Assembly (NCBI RefSeq): GCF_016724845.1
Contig: NZ_CP068082.1
Location: 5,208,001-5,272,000 of the forward strand
Source: Sphingobacterium spiritivorum
GTDB lineage: Bacteria > Bacteroidota > Bacteroidia > Sphingobacteriales > Sphingobacteriaceae
Direction: 5' to 3'
Length of the DNA stretch: 64,000 nucleotides
A program made the translations under genes and the position numbers. Positions 26,063 to 35,528 of the stretch are shown here, one piece after another; position 1 is the stretch's first letter; the number at the start of each line of letters is the position of its first letter. The notes under the pieces were generated by a model, which made no database searches, was not told the DNA's origin, and saw only the letters and a list, made by a program, of their open reading frames with translations.

Positions 26063-27076
26063 CTAATTGCCGGTCTGGTTAGCCAAAAAACCTTTCAATG
26101 GTTTTATAAACTGGTCAAATACTTCAATATGTGGCAAATGACCTACATTATCCAGCTCAACCAATTGTGACCCTTTAATTTTCTGCTGTGTCTCTTTACC
26201 CAAAAACTGATAAAGCCCCATTTTTTCTCTTACGACTGAATCCTTCACTTTATTTTTACCGATGGCAGTTCGGTCTCTCGTACCGATAATCAGTAAGGTT
26301 GGTGTCTTAATGTTGCTGAATTCATAGACTACCGGCTGCGTAAATATCATATCCGAAGTCTGTGCATTATTCATAGCGACTATAGGATAATCCGGAGATT
26401 TGACCCATCCTGTCAGCAAATACACCCATTCGTCATATTCTGCTTTCCAGTTATTATCATAATAAAAGCCTGACTGATAGTTTCGGGTTGTTTCATAGTC
26501 AGCTTTCAGTTCATTCTGATAATTCTCATCAATCGTAGTATAAGGTGCTACTAATTTCCAATCTTCCAGTCCGATCGGATTTTCAAGAATTAGTTTCCCG
26601 ACCATATCCGGATACATCAAGGTAAACCTTGTTGCCAGCATGCCTCCCATAGAGTGCCCTAACAAATAAATCTGGTTCACTTTTAACTTTTCAAGCAATA
26701 GTTTTGTATTGCTGGCCAGTTGCTGAAAGGTAAACTGATAACCAACTGGCTTAGAAGATTTTCCAAATCCTATCTGATCCGGCACAATAACACGGTATCC
26801 TTCTTTTACCAGTGATTCAACTGTAGTTTTCCAATATGCTCCGTTAAAGTTCTTACCATGCAGAAGCATGACCGTTTTACCATTTGATTGTGAGGGTTGC
26901 ACATCCATATAGGCCATGCGGATCTCCTGCCCCTGACTCTGAAAATTCAGATAGTGTACCTCATAAGGATAAGCATAATTAGTCAGCATGATATCCAGTA
27001 CAGGACGTTTGTTTTGTGCCTGAGCTGTTCCGCAAAACAGAAGTATATAAATCAAAATATGCCCGTATCTCATCAT
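26063..27076 (-). CDS. Exported alpha/beta hydrolase
   Basis: 337 residues with a signal peptide (about 1-20, ending GTAQAQ), so periplasmic or secreted. Alpha/beta hydrolase fold with the oxyanion turn HGKNFNGAYW, nucleophile elbow GHSMGG (Ser catalytic), acid in LLIIGTRDRTAIG and the catalytic His in DNVGHLPHIEVF. Substrate unknown; similar to proteins annotated as alpha/beta-fold hydrolases or proline iminopeptidase-like enzymes. Confidence 0.88.
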   Translation of the reverse strand: MMRYGHILIYILLFCGTAQAQNKRPVLDIMLTNYAYPYEVHYLNFQSQGQEIRMAYMDVQPSQSNGKTVMLLHGKNFNGAYWKTTVESLVKEGYRVIVPDQIGFGKSSKPVGYQFTFQQLASNTKLLLEKLKVNQIYLLGHSMGGMLATRFTLMYPDMVGKLILENPIGLEDWKLVAPYTTIDENYQNELKADYETTRNYQSGFYYDNNWKAEYDEWVYLLTGWVKSPDYPIVAMNNAQTSDMIFTQPVVYEFSNIKTPTLLIIGTRDRTAIGKNKVKDSVVREKMGLYQFLGKETQQKIKGSQLVELDNVGHLPHIEVFDQFIKPLKGFLANQTGN

Positions 27077-27129
27077 ATTTATTATTGTATTTGATAATCT
27101 TCTTTTCCTTTCAAGATCCTGATTATTTG

Positions 27130-28476
27130 TTAAGCCTGTAGAATTTTACTTTTTTCCTGTTCAAACTCTTCTCTGGAAATAATTCCCGCATCCAGCAAAT
27201 CCTTCAGATCAAACAGCGCTTGTTTTTTCTGTGCCATATCCATTGGCGTTTTTTCCTCTCTTGACACCTCTTTAACCGGAGAAACTGAACCTGATACAAC
27301 CGGATCAGGTGTTGCACCATATTCAATCAGTAAGGCTGTGATTTCATTAAAACCCTGTATATTAGAATAATCTATAGCCTTTTGCTCCAATACGTTAGTA
27401 ATATCAGGAGAACTGCCATTAGCAAGTAAAAACCGAACAGCATCTTTCTTACCATAGGCAGCTGCATAGTGCAGCGCTGTATTACCGGAGGCATCCTGCT
27501 TATCTATCTGCGCACCATTGTCGGTTAATACTTTCATCAAAGACAGGTAGCCGGACTTTGTAGCTGTCTGCAATAATGTTTCTCCTGCATAATGAGGTTC
27601 GTACCCCAGAATAAATGTACGAGTCCCTGTGCGCGCTATAAGCTTCTGAATATACTGTCCGTCTTTTCCATCAAACGAGTCTACCGGCCTTGCATAGTCC
27701 GGAGAGAGACCTTTGGAAATAAAGAGAGATAAAAGTTCTTTCTGGTTACTGCCACATACATACCAGACAGGTGATACGCCATCTGCTGATTCCGTAAAAA
27801 TATCAGCTCCGGTCTCCACCAGCTTCTGCGCTATAATGCGGTTACCTAGTTTGGCCGCAATAAGCAAAGGACTTTCACTCTGATCATTCAGCAAATTAAC
27901 TGTAGCTCCATTATCCAGAAGCATATTTACAATAGGAACAGAACTGTTGCTTACAGCTGTATTGAGTGCCGTATTTCCATTTCTATCCGTCAGATCTACA
28001 TTTGCTCCGTTATGAAGCAGCACCTGTACAACAGGCGGAAATTTACCTTGTACCGCCAGCAATAACGGTGTTTCTGCCTGATTATTGAGTGCGTTGACAT
28101 CCAGACCTTCATGCAGAAGTTTTTCTGCAATCTCCTGCTGTCCGCTACTTGCAGCGACGTGAAGCAAGCTGTTACCTTGAAAATCGTTGATCTGCAGATT
28201 AGCTCCCTGTCCGATCAGATATAGGGCGGTCTGCTTTTGCTTTTGAAGGATAGCGAAGAAAACGGGAGTTTCTCCATTATGTTCCTCATAGCTGATATCC
28301 GCCCCTGCACTGATCAATTGTTTTACCAGGTCCAGATACCCGCGATGGGCAGCATAATGCAGTGCCGTACGTCCCATTTCGTCCGTGTATCGGACATCTA
28401 CCTGTTGTTTTTCCAATAATATCTCAGCGATCTTACGTTTGCCGTCTTCACAGGCTTTTATAAATGATTGTGACAT
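27130..28476 (-). CDS. Ankyrin-repeat protein with C-terminal SHOCT domain
   Basis: 448 residues. Ankyrin repeats run from about residue 4 to 395 in at least eleven units (DEMGRTALHYAAHRGYLDLVKQLISAGAD, EHNGETPVFFAILQKQ, DFQGNSLLHVAASSGQQEIAEKLLHEG, and so on). The C-terminus (about 416-448, QALFDLKDLLDAGIISREEFEQEKSKIL) is a SHOCT domain, a short module often found at the end of bacterial proteins. It has no signal peptide. The start is 10 bases after the stop of the other ankyrin gene, so they are co-transcribed. Confidence 0.9.
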   Translation of the reverse strand: MSQSFIKACEDGKRKIAEILLEKQQVDVRYTDEMGRTALHYAAHRGYLDLVKQLISAGADISYEEHNGETPVFFAILQKQKQTALYLIGQGANLQINDFQGNSLLHVAASSGQQEIAEKLLHEGLDVNALNNQAETPLLLAVQGKFPPVVQVLLHNGANVDLTDRNGNTALNTAVSNSSVPIVNMLLDNGATVNLLNDQSESPLLIAAKLGNRIIAQKLVETGADIFTESADGVSPVWYVCGSNQKELLSLFISKGLSPDYARPVDSFDGKDGQYIQKLIARTGTRTFILGYEPHYAGETLLQTATKSGYLSLMKVLTDNGAQIDKQDASGNTALHYAAAYGKKDAVRFLLANGSSPDITNVLEQKAIDYSNIQGFNEITALLIEYGATPDPVVSGSVSPVKEVSREEKTPMDMAQKKQALFDLKDLLDAGIISREEFEQEKSKILQA

Positions 28477-28486
28477 TGATTTATTT

Positions 28487-29683
28487 CTACTGATTTAATA
28501 AAAGTTCTACCGTTTTGGTTTTAAGATTGTCTTCCATCGCATAATCTACCGCTTTTTTATCTGCTGTATTTTCGATGTTCGGATCTGCACCTGCTTTCAG
28601 CAAGAGTTTGACCTTACGGTACAGATCCTTAGCTGCTTTTTCCTCATAATTTACATTGAACCGGCAAACTTTATGAAGGAGTGTATTTCCTTCATTATCC
28701 TGATAGTCTATCCGGAAATATTGCTTTTCCAGCAAACGCTCCATTATTTCAAAGGGTTTTTCGGCAATCCAGTCCAGGCCGGATTTTTCTGCGCTATAGT
28801 ACTGACTTGTCATCTCGGGATCTGCACCATTTTCAAAGAACAATTCAAGTATCTCCAAATCATCTTCATTCCCATTCAGCATAGCCCGAAGAAATGCATT
28901 CAGGAGATTTTCATTTTGTTTAGTCAGCATATGCCAGTCAGGAGTCTGGTATTGCAACAGTAGTTTTACCATATCTTTATTATGCAGATGTACCGCAGCA
29001 TGATAAAATGCATTTTCACCTTTCCAATCCTGTACAGAGGGGTCTGCACCATTTTCAAGCAACAAACTAAGAAGGGAAATATTTCCTGTAGAAACTGCCC
29101 GGCATAAAGGCGTTCTGTTTTCTACATTTGCAGCATCCACTTCTACTCCATTATCAAGCAGCCAGCCCACGATCTCAGGCGCATTTTTAACATTCACAGG
29201 CGATACACTGCAGGCATGATACAATAGAGACTGGTCGTATTTATCTTTCTGATGAATATCTGCTCCACATGCTACAAGTATTTGTAAGGATCCAAGAGGA
29301 GCTCCGATACCCAATGCATACTGAAGCAATGTTACTCCGCTGACTTCTTCATCTATATCATCTATTTTATTGAATAACTGTGGCAGCCAGTCCAGATAGG
29401 CAGATAAAGCCTGTTGATCCGTGATGCCGGGATGGATCAGCAATTCTATCACACTGCCACTGAAACGATCGTACTCATAAAGATCGGTTTCAATTAGTCC
29501 TTTATCAATCAGCGCATTCAGTATCTGATAATTTTCCTTTTGAATGAACTGTCTGATAGAGGATTTGAGTTTATAATCATCAAAATTTTTCTTTCCGTCC
29601 AGTAGAGTGAGCAGATCGCTGATCAACTTATCATCACCGTTATTAGACGCCTTTTCAAGGGCTGTCAGTTCCTCATTCGTCAT
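28487..29683 (-). CDS. Ankyrin-repeat protein
   Basis: 398 residues, cytosolic by prediction. Ankyrin repeats cover about 130-395 (KYDQSLLYHACSVSPVNVKNAPEIVGWLLDNGVEVD, VENRTPLCRAVSTGNISLLSLLLENGADPSVQDWKGENAFYHAAVHLH), and the N-terminal 120 residues are helical and more divergent. First gene of a two-gene ankyrin operon. Confidence 0.9.
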   Translation of the reverse strand: MTNEELTALEKASNNGDDKLISDLLTLLDGKKNFDDYKLKSSIRQFIQKENYQILNALIDKGLIETDLYEYDRFSGSVIELLIHPGITDQQALSAYLDWLPQLFNKIDDIDEEVSGVTLLQYALGIGAPLGSLQILVACGADIHQKDKYDQSLLYHACSVSPVNVKNAPEIVGWLLDNGVEVDAANVENRTPLCRAVSTGNISLLSLLLENGADPSVQDWKGENAFYHAAVHLHNKDMVKLLLQYQTPDWHMLTKQNENLLNAFLRAMLNGNEDDLEILELFFENGADPEMTSQYYSAEKSGLDWIAEKPFEIMERLLEKQYFRIDYQDNEGNTLLHKVCRFNVNYEEKAAKDLYRKVKLLLKAGADPNIENTADKKAVDYAMEDNLKTKTVELLLNQ

Positions 29684-29872
29684 GTCTGTTATTTTATTTA
29701 TAAACGTCTGAAATCTGTTGTATATTTTCTTTTATTACGATCTCTTTTATCTAAAAATACAACTTATCATACGTAATATCGTCTGATCAGGCTATTATCT
29801 GTTCAAAATCACTGGTTTCAGCTAGTCATCGCGTATCAGAACTATAGCTATCTTCATACATAACAGCATTCC

Positions 29873-30886
29873 TCAGTCACCATTAGCTTTCCCTTTAAAA
29901 CTCTCCAATTCTTTGTTCATCTCGTCCAGTAATTGCTGAGCCGTAGGCAAATAAAGGTTATACTGACTGGCTATGATCTGCTTTTGTCCTTCAGGTAAAG
30001 TAAATTTAACGACAGCATCATTTTTATTGGCACATAACAGTATCCCTATTGTTGGGTTTTCGTGGTCAAGTTTTTCAATACGATCATAGTAATTTACATA
30101 CATCTGTAACTGACCTATATCCTGATGAGTAAGCTTGGTTGTTTTAATCTCTACAATTACAAAACACTGCAGCAACCGATTATAGAAAACAAGATCCAGA
30201 AAAAATTCGTCACCTTCGATGTGTATACGCTTTTGCCTGGCCACAAATGAAAAACCATTTCCCAATTCGAGTAAAAATTCCTGTAAATGAGTCAGAATAG
30301 CTGTTTCCAGATCTCTTTCATAATAAGCATTCTCTCTTTTCAAACCCAGAAACTCCAGAATCATAGGGTCTTTTATAATCTGACTTGCATCAGAAGGGAG
30401 CTTTTCTTTTTTGGCAACAGCCAGTACGCTCTCTTTGTCATTGCTCATCAACAGCCGCTCATACAGATTACTGTATATCTGCCTCTCTAACTGCCGGACT
30501 GTCCAGTTATTTTTTATGGTTTCGGCAATATAAAACTCCCGCTGATCTGTATTATCCAATCGGATAACTAACTTGTACTGACTCCAGCTTAATTGCGAAT
30601 ACAGTGTATTCGCAATTGGAAATACCCTGTAAAATTGCCGGAACAATTCAATCTGTCTCTTCGAAAATCCACTTCCGAATTCAGGTTCAAGTTCCTGTGC
30701 TATATATTCAGTAAGGTATTTGCCGTAGTCCGCACGCTCTTTACCTTCCTGTTCTTCTTCAAAAATACGTTGTCCGATATTCCAGTACATAAGTGTTCGC
30801 TGATGGTCAACAGCACGTATTGCACTATCCTTTGCCCGAGAAATTATTGCTTTAATATCAGTTATTACAGAGTGATGTGTTGCCAT
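29873..30886 (-). CDS. YhcG/DUF1016-type PDDEXK nuclease-domain protein
   Basis: 337 residues, full family length. The N-terminal DUF1016 domain is seen in TLMYWNIGQRIFEEEQEGKERADYGKYLTEYIAQELEPEFGSGFSKRQIELFRQFY and LSWSQYKLVIRLDNTDQREFY. The C-terminal PDDEXK core has FFLDLVFYNRLLQCFVIVEIKT with Asp and ExK catalytic residues, then QLQMYVNYYDR. DUF1016 proteins often sit near restriction-modification or defence genes, but this copy stands alone and its role is unproven. Confidence 0.92.
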   Translation of the reverse strand: MATHHSVITDIKAIISRAKDSAIRAVDHQRTLMYWNIGQRIFEEEQEGKERADYGKYLTEYIAQELEPEFGSGFSKRQIELFRQFYRVFPIANTLYSQLSWSQYKLVIRLDNTDQREFYIAETIKNNWTVRQLERQIYSNLYERLLMSNDKESVLAVAKKEKLPSDASQIIKDPMILEFLGLKRENAYYERDLETAILTHLQEFLLELGNGFSFVARQKRIHIEGDEFFLDLVFYNRLLQCFVIVEIKTTKLTHQDIGQLQMYVNYYDRIEKLDHENPTIGILLCANKNDAVVKFTLPEGQKQIIASQYNLYLPTAQQLLDEMNKELESFKGKANGD

Positions 30887-31028
30887 AATTTAGTCGATTA
30901 TTACCAAGCCATCAACTCACATATATGAACAAATGGATGAATAACAAAAAATACTAAAAATATTAGCAAATTAAAAGAAAAAAATAAGATTGCTATAAAA
31001 ATATGACCAGCTATACAAGAAGGTATAT

Positions 31029-31442
31029 CTACATAAAACTCAGGATAATTCCTTTGAATCCGGATAGTATATCCCATATCCTCCGGTTGCTATCTATTTC
31101 ACTTTCACCACAATCTATGATATCTCCCCTCTTAATGACAAAGTCTGCAACATCTTCAATCAGTCTGAGCTGTACAAGATTTTTGATCGCTCCGGCGATA
31201 TGACTTGCAAATACATGTCCCCATATCTCAATGATCATAGAATCATCCGTAACAAGGAGTTGCTTACTTGTGAAATCAAAATAATCCTTCTTAATATGCC
31301 GGACCAGAACTGCTGATCTGTTATCTATATCCTCGGACAAGTATTTTTTTAGATCTGCAGGCCCTTTAATACTGATCAGTTGATTCGTAAAGACAACAGG
31401 TATTTTACAGCCCATCAATTCATAAACTTTTTCTGTCTGCAT
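31029..31442 (-). CDS. Hypothetical protein
   Basis: 137 residues, soluble, mixed alpha/beta (MQTEKVYELMGCKIPVVFTNQLISIKGPADLKKYLSED, then SKQLLVTDDSMIIEIWGHVFASHIAG). I recognise no family. It lies between the YhcG gene and the lacI-type gene, on the same strand as both, with no overlap. Confidence 0.55.
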   Translation of the reverse strand: MQTEKVYELMGCKIPVVFTNQLISIKGPADLKKYLSEDIDNRSAVLVRHIKKDYFDFTSKQLLVTDDSMIIEIWGHVFASHIAGAIKNLVQLRLIEDVADFVIKRGDIIDCGESEIDSNRRIWDILSGFKGIILSFM

Positions 31443-31499
31443 TCTCTCCGGGTTTAGTGTACAATATTATTTATCCGTTATTTCTGTAGTAAAATTTTC

Positions 31500-32510
31500 T
31501 TATCCTAATGTAGAAGCTCTGTATATCAATTCGGCATCCATCACCACAGTCTGGCATTCACCTATATTATTTTTTATCTTATCCAGCATCATATGAGCAG
31601 CAGTCTCCCCCATCTTAGTCAGCGGTTGTTCCACACTACTCAATTGCGGATGTACAATAGTTGCGAGTTCTGTTCCTGAAAAGCTGGCAATAGCGACCTG
31701 TTGCGGAATATTGATTCCCTGCTCCAGGAGATAGTTCATAGCACCGATAGCCAGGGTATCCGTAAAAGCAAAAATACTGTCAAATTTAATGTTCTTGCTG
31801 AGCAGTTGCTGTGCCACATTCCTGCCATGTTCAAATGTTGCGCCATCGGTTTTGATTAATAATTCAGGGTCAAAAATACCATGTTTGGTCAATATCCGTT
31901 CATAGCCCAATGCTCTTTCGGTAGCATTGCGAATGGAAGAAGGTCCCTTGATATGTACGATTCTTCTGCGTCCTGTAGCAATGAGGTGTTCGACCATAAG
32001 AGAGGCTTTGATATGATCGTTGACCATTACCTTGGAGGCTTCCAATGATTTGGCAGGTATCCGGTCAAAAAATACGAGAGCTGTTCCTCTGCTCATGATC
32101 TGCTGATACAGATCCATATTATATGTTTCATGACATAGGTTGATAATGATACCATCCACATTAAACTCTTCCAGCATCAACAGGTTCTTGCGTTCGATCT
32201 CCGGATTTTCATCCGACTGCATAATGATTATTCTATATCCTAACGGATACAGAACACTTTGGATCCCCTGCAACACTTTCGCTGAAAAAGGAGTAGTCAT
32301 TTCCGGAACAACAAAACCAATGCTTTTCGATTGCCCGTACTTAAGATTCAGTGCAGTAGGATTCGGTTTATAGCCCATTTTTTCTGCCATATCCAGAACC
32401 TTCTGTTTGGTTTCGGGATGGATATTTTTGTCGTTTACCAATGCTCTGGATATCGTAGAGGTAGACAAGGACAAGTATTTGGACAGATCTTTAATGGTGA
32501 CACGCTTCAT
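31500..32510 (-). CDS. LacI-family transcriptional regulator
   Basis: 336 residues from the ATG at 32510 (the frame opens at 32549, but MKRVTIKDLSKYLSLSTSTISRAL is the proper LacI start). HTH about 4-25 and hinge to 60, then a periplasmic-binding-protein-like effector domain (SIGFVVPEMTTPFSAKVLQGIQ, DGIIINLCHE, VMVNDHIKASLMVEHLIATGRRRIVHIKGP). It is divergent from the polyol genes and probably binds a polyol, fructose or a related sugar. Two matching operators lie in the gap. Confidence 0.93.
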   Translation of the reverse strand: MKRVTIKDLSKYLSLSTSTISRALVNDKNIHPETKQKVLDMAEKMGYKPNPTALNLKYGQSKSIGFVVPEMTTPFSAKVLQGIQSVLYPLGYRIIIMQSDENPEIERKNLLMLEEFNVDGIIINLCHETYNMDLYQQIMSRGTALVFFDRIPAKSLEASKVMVNDHIKASLMVEHLIATGRRRIVHIKGPSSIRNATERALGYERILTKHGIFDPELLIKTDGATFEHGRNVAQQLLSKNIKFDSIFAFTDTLAIGAMNYLLEQGINIPQQVAIASFSGTELATIVHPQLSSVEQPLTKMGETAAHMMLDKIKNNIGECQTVVMDAELIYRASTLG

Positions 32511-32527
32511 AAAACACTCTATTTTTC

Positions 32528-32535
32528 CAAAGTTA
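32528..32535 (-). promoter_or_regulatory. -7 element of the lacI-type gene
   Basis: Minus strand reads TAACTTTG, a perfect TAnnTTTG, 18 bases ahead of the ATG. The expected -33 position falls inside operator 1 (32553-32566), implying autoregulation. No TTTG is present there. Confidence 0.5.
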
Positions 32536-32552
32536 AGAAAAACATGCATTCA

Positions 32553-32586
32553 TGGGATCGTTCCCACAACTTTGGGAACGATCCCA
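32553..32586. promoter_or_regulatory. Tandem LacI-type operators
   Basis: TGGGATCGTTCCCA (32553-32566) and TGGGAACGATCCCA (32573-32586), exact inverted repeats of each other. Each is a near palindrome around a central CG, as usual for LacI-family operators, and their centres are 20 bases apart, putting two repressor dimers on one face of the helix. Confidence 0.8.
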
Positions 32587-32632
32587 GAGATAATTTACTG
32601 AAAGACATGCTATTCCAAGACCCCTGCTCCTA

Positions 32633-32640
32633 TAAATTTG
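32633..32640 (+). promoter_or_regulatory. -7 element of the polyol operon
   Basis: TAAATTTG, perfect TAnnTTTG, with no good TTTG 19 bases upstream. The predicted start is near 32647, 36 bases before the dehydrogenase ATG. The two operators lie about 60-95 bases upstream of that start. Confidence 0.5.
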
Positions 32641-32682
32641 ATTAACCAATTCGCATTTTATTTAAACCAAAAATAATGTAAT

Positions 32683-34119
32683 ATGAAGGTACATACATAT
32701 AATTATGACCGTAATACGATACAGTCAGGAATTCTGCATATTGGAGTGGGCAACTTTCACAGGGCTCATCAGGCATTCTATACAGACCAGCTACTTCATG
32801 ACGAAGATCAAAAGCAATGGGGAATCTGCGGTGCCTGTCTGCTACCGGGGGATGAGAAACTCGTACAAAACCTGCGTTCACAACATTTAGATTACACCCT
32901 GACGGTTTGCGGAAGGGAGGGTGAACATGATATCTACCGTATAGGCTCTCTTTCTGAATTGCTATGGGCAGTGGAAGATCAGCAGGAGCTGCTGCACAAA
33001 ATTGCTGACAGCGCTATCCGTATCATCACCCTTACGATTACAGAAGGGGGTTATAATCTGGATAAAGTCACAAATGAATTTATGCTGGACGATGAGCGGA
33101 TAAAAGATGACCTGACACATCCGGCAAATCCAAGTACAGTTTTTGGTTTTATAGCAGAAGGTCTGCGTCAGCGCAAAGCAAGTGGCAACGGAGGTATAAC
33201 GATTCTTTCCTGTGATAATCTGCAGCACAACGGCAATACAGCGAAGCGTGCATTTAGTACGTTCATTGCGGCTCAGGATCCGGAACTGGCAGAATGGATG
33301 GAAACAAATGTGAGTTTTCCCAACAGTATGGTTGACAGGATTACCCCGGCAACAACAGCACAGGATATAACACGACTGAACAGCCAAAGCGGTATTGATG
33401 ATAAAGCTCCTGTATACTGCGAAGATTTTATGCAATGGGTAATCGAAGATAATTTTATTGCCGGAAGACCAGACTGGGAACGTGTAGGTGTAGAGTTTAC
33501 AGATGATGTAAGCGCCTATGAAAACATGAAACTGAGCTTACTGAATGCCTCTCATACCTTACTCTCCTATCCTTCTTTTCTGATCGGATACCGCAAAGTG
33601 GATGAAGCCATGCAGGACAAAGAGATGGTAAAATTTATCCGTGATTTTATGGATACAGATATCACGCCTCATGTACCGGCACCTGCAGGAATTGATCTGA
33701 AAGAATACAAACAAACACTGATAGAACGGTTTGCCAACCCGGCAGTGAGTGATCAGATCAGCAGACTATGCTTTGACGGAATTTCCAAATTTCCGGTATA
33801 CATCATGCCTAATCTCCTTAACATGATCAAAGCCGATCAGGAGTTAAGTCGTGTTGCCTTTTTAATAGCCTCATACAGGCATTATCTCAAATATCAGACT
33901 GATGACCAGCAGCAAAAGTTTGAAATAGCCGAGCCATGGCTGACTACCGAAGATCGGGAGCAGACAGACAGCAATAAGCCGGTTGATTTTCTTCGGCTAT
34001 CAGCATTCCGCAGTACAGATCTCACAGTAGTAGCATCTTTCGTCGGCCTGTACACCGGATTTACACACAGTATCCGGGAAAAAGGTGTGAAAGCGGTATT
34101 ACAATCTATTTTGGACTAA
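32683..34119 (+). CDS. Mannitol/polyol 2-dehydrogenase family protein
   Basis: NAD-dependent long-chain polyol dehydrogenase of 478 residues, the usual length for the single-domain mannitol 2-dehydrogenase/fructuronate reductase family. N-terminal Rossmann signature GILHIGVGNFHRAHQAFYTDQLL; catalytic motif KLSLLNASHTLLSYPSFLIGY (Lys, Asn and His). With a fructokinase-like kinase downstream, the likely path is polyol (mannitol, sorbitol or arabitol) to keto-sugar to its phosphate. The exact substrate is inference. First gene of the operon. Confidence 0.9.
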   Translation: MKVHTYNYDRNTIQSGILHIGVGNFHRAHQAFYTDQLLHDEDQKQWGICGACLLPGDEKLVQNLRSQHLDYTLTVCGREGEHDIYRIGSLSELLWAVEDQQELLHKIADSAIRIITLTITEGGYNLDKVTNEFMLDDERIKDDLTHPANPSTVFGFIAEGLRQRKASGNGGITILSCDNLQHNGNTAKRAFSTFIAAQDPELAEWMETNVSFPNSMVDRITPATTAQDITRLNSQSGIDDKAPVYCEDFMQWVIEDNFIAGRPDWERVGVEFTDDVSAYENMKLSLLNASHTLLSYPSFLIGYRKVDEAMQDKEMVKFIRDFMDTDITPHVPAPAGIDLKEYKQTLIERFANPAVSDQISRLCFDGISKFPVYIMPNLLNMIKADQELSRVAFLIASYRHYLKYQTDDQQQKFEIAEPWLTTEDREQTDSNKPVDFLRLSAFRSTDLTVVASFVGLYTGFTHSIREKGVKAVLQSILD

Positions 34120-34151
34120 TATTCTAACCAAATATAAATCATTAAAAAATT

Positions 34152-35471
34152 ATGGAAACAAAACTTCGGAATGGCATACTGCCTTTTGCCATTGTAACCT
34201 TTATATATTTTATAGTCGGCTTTCTGACTACGGTAAATGAACAATTACAGGCTCCACTAAAATTTACTTTTCTCGCAGAAGCAGGTAGTCTGAAAAATAC
34301 CTTTACTACTTTAATTTCATTCTTCTTCTTTTTAGGATATCTACTCAATGGTACCCTGGCGAGTAAATGGGTCAATGCCGCAGGCTATAAGAATACCTTG
34401 CTGCGTGGGTTGCTATTTATGATTTCGGGACTGCTTATGTACTTATGCTCTTCCTGGTTTGGCTATCAGTATCCGCATCTTGCCTTGCATTTTGCAGATG
34501 CAGCGCTCCCTTATGGATTTATAATATTTATTATCGGCTCCTATCTGATGGGAACTTCTGCCGCAGTGATACAGGTAGTGGTCAATCCCTACGTAGCTTC
34601 TTATGAATTGCCGGGTACTCAGGCAGTGCAACGACTGAATATTACTACAGCGATCAATTCCATCGGAACTACTTCTGCTCCGTTTTTTGTAACTGTAGTG
34701 ATGTTTAGCGGAATCTCTATTGCCAATATCGAGATCAGACAATTGCTGATGCCACTGCTGGCGCTGATAGCCTGTGTGATAGTCGTCACCCTTATCACGC
34801 GTCAACTGCACCTTCCGGATATTGCTAATACACGTGCGGCATCCGGTGAAAAACTGGAAAGAAGTATCTGGTCATTCCGACACTTTGCATTAGGTGTCAT
34901 GGCGATCTTTTTTTATGTAGGTACAGAAGTTGCCATAGGTGCAAATATCAATTTACATGCCTTTGAACTTATGGAATCCGGACAGCCGATGAGTTTTTTT
35001 GGTAAGACTGATATTATTATCGGAGGAGTTGATCTGGGAATACATGCCTTACTCTCTACCTTATACTGGGGAGGTTTTCTGGTCGGAAGAGCGATCTCCA
35101 GTTTTTTCAGTAAAATATCAGCAAAGACACAGTTGACAGTCACCACAATATTAGCGACCATACTGGCCATTATTGCTATGATTACACAAAATCTCTGGTT
35201 TTTGGTTGCGATCGGACTACTGCACTCTACAATGTGGAGCTGTATTTTTTCATTATCCATCAAAGGACTTAACAAGTACACTTCTAAAGCTTCCGGTGTA
35301 TTTATCTCGGCCGTATTTGGTGGCGCCGTATTTACTTTGGTTCAGGGAGGACTGGCGGATATTCTCGGATCCTGGAGGTGGACATGGTCACTCACGGTTA
35401 TCTGCGAACTGCTCATGCTTTCGTATGCCTTATTCGGTTCACGAATCAGACCCAAAGATATTGTAAACTGA
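34152..35471 (+). CDS. Sugar MFS permease (FucP/FHS type)
   Basis: 439 residues, twelve membrane helices. FYFIVGFLTTVNEQLQAPLK at the N-terminus, MGTSAAVIQVVVNPYVASYELPGTQAVQRLN in the middle and GVFISAVFGGAVFTLVQGGLADILG near the end are typical of the fucose:proton symporter family. It probably brings in the polyol or sugar used by the dehydrogenase 32 bases upstream. Confidence 0.9.
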   Translation: METKLRNGILPFAIVTFIYFIVGFLTTVNEQLQAPLKFTFLAEAGSLKNTFTTLISFFFFLGYLLNGTLASKWVNAAGYKNTLLRGLLFMISGLLMYLCSSWFGYQYPHLALHFADAALPYGFIIFIIGSYLMGTSAAVIQVVVNPYVASYELPGTQAVQRLNITTAINSIGTTSAPFFVTVVMFSGISIANIEIRQLLMPLLALIACVIVVTLITRQLHLPDIANTRAASGEKLERSIWSFRHFALGVMAIFFYVGTEVAIGANINLHAFELMESGQPMSFFGKTDIIIGGVDLGIHALLSTLYWGGFLVGRAISSFFSKISAKTQLTVTTILATILAIIAMITQNLWFLVAIGLLHSTMWSCIFSLSIKGLNKYTSKASGVFISAVFGGAVFTLVQGGLADILGSWRWTWSLTVICELLMLSYALFGSRIRPKDIVN

Positions 35472-35528
35472 TATTTATAAACCACAGCTGAGGCTGTAAC
35501 GCCATACATTCTTAACAACCCATTCAAA

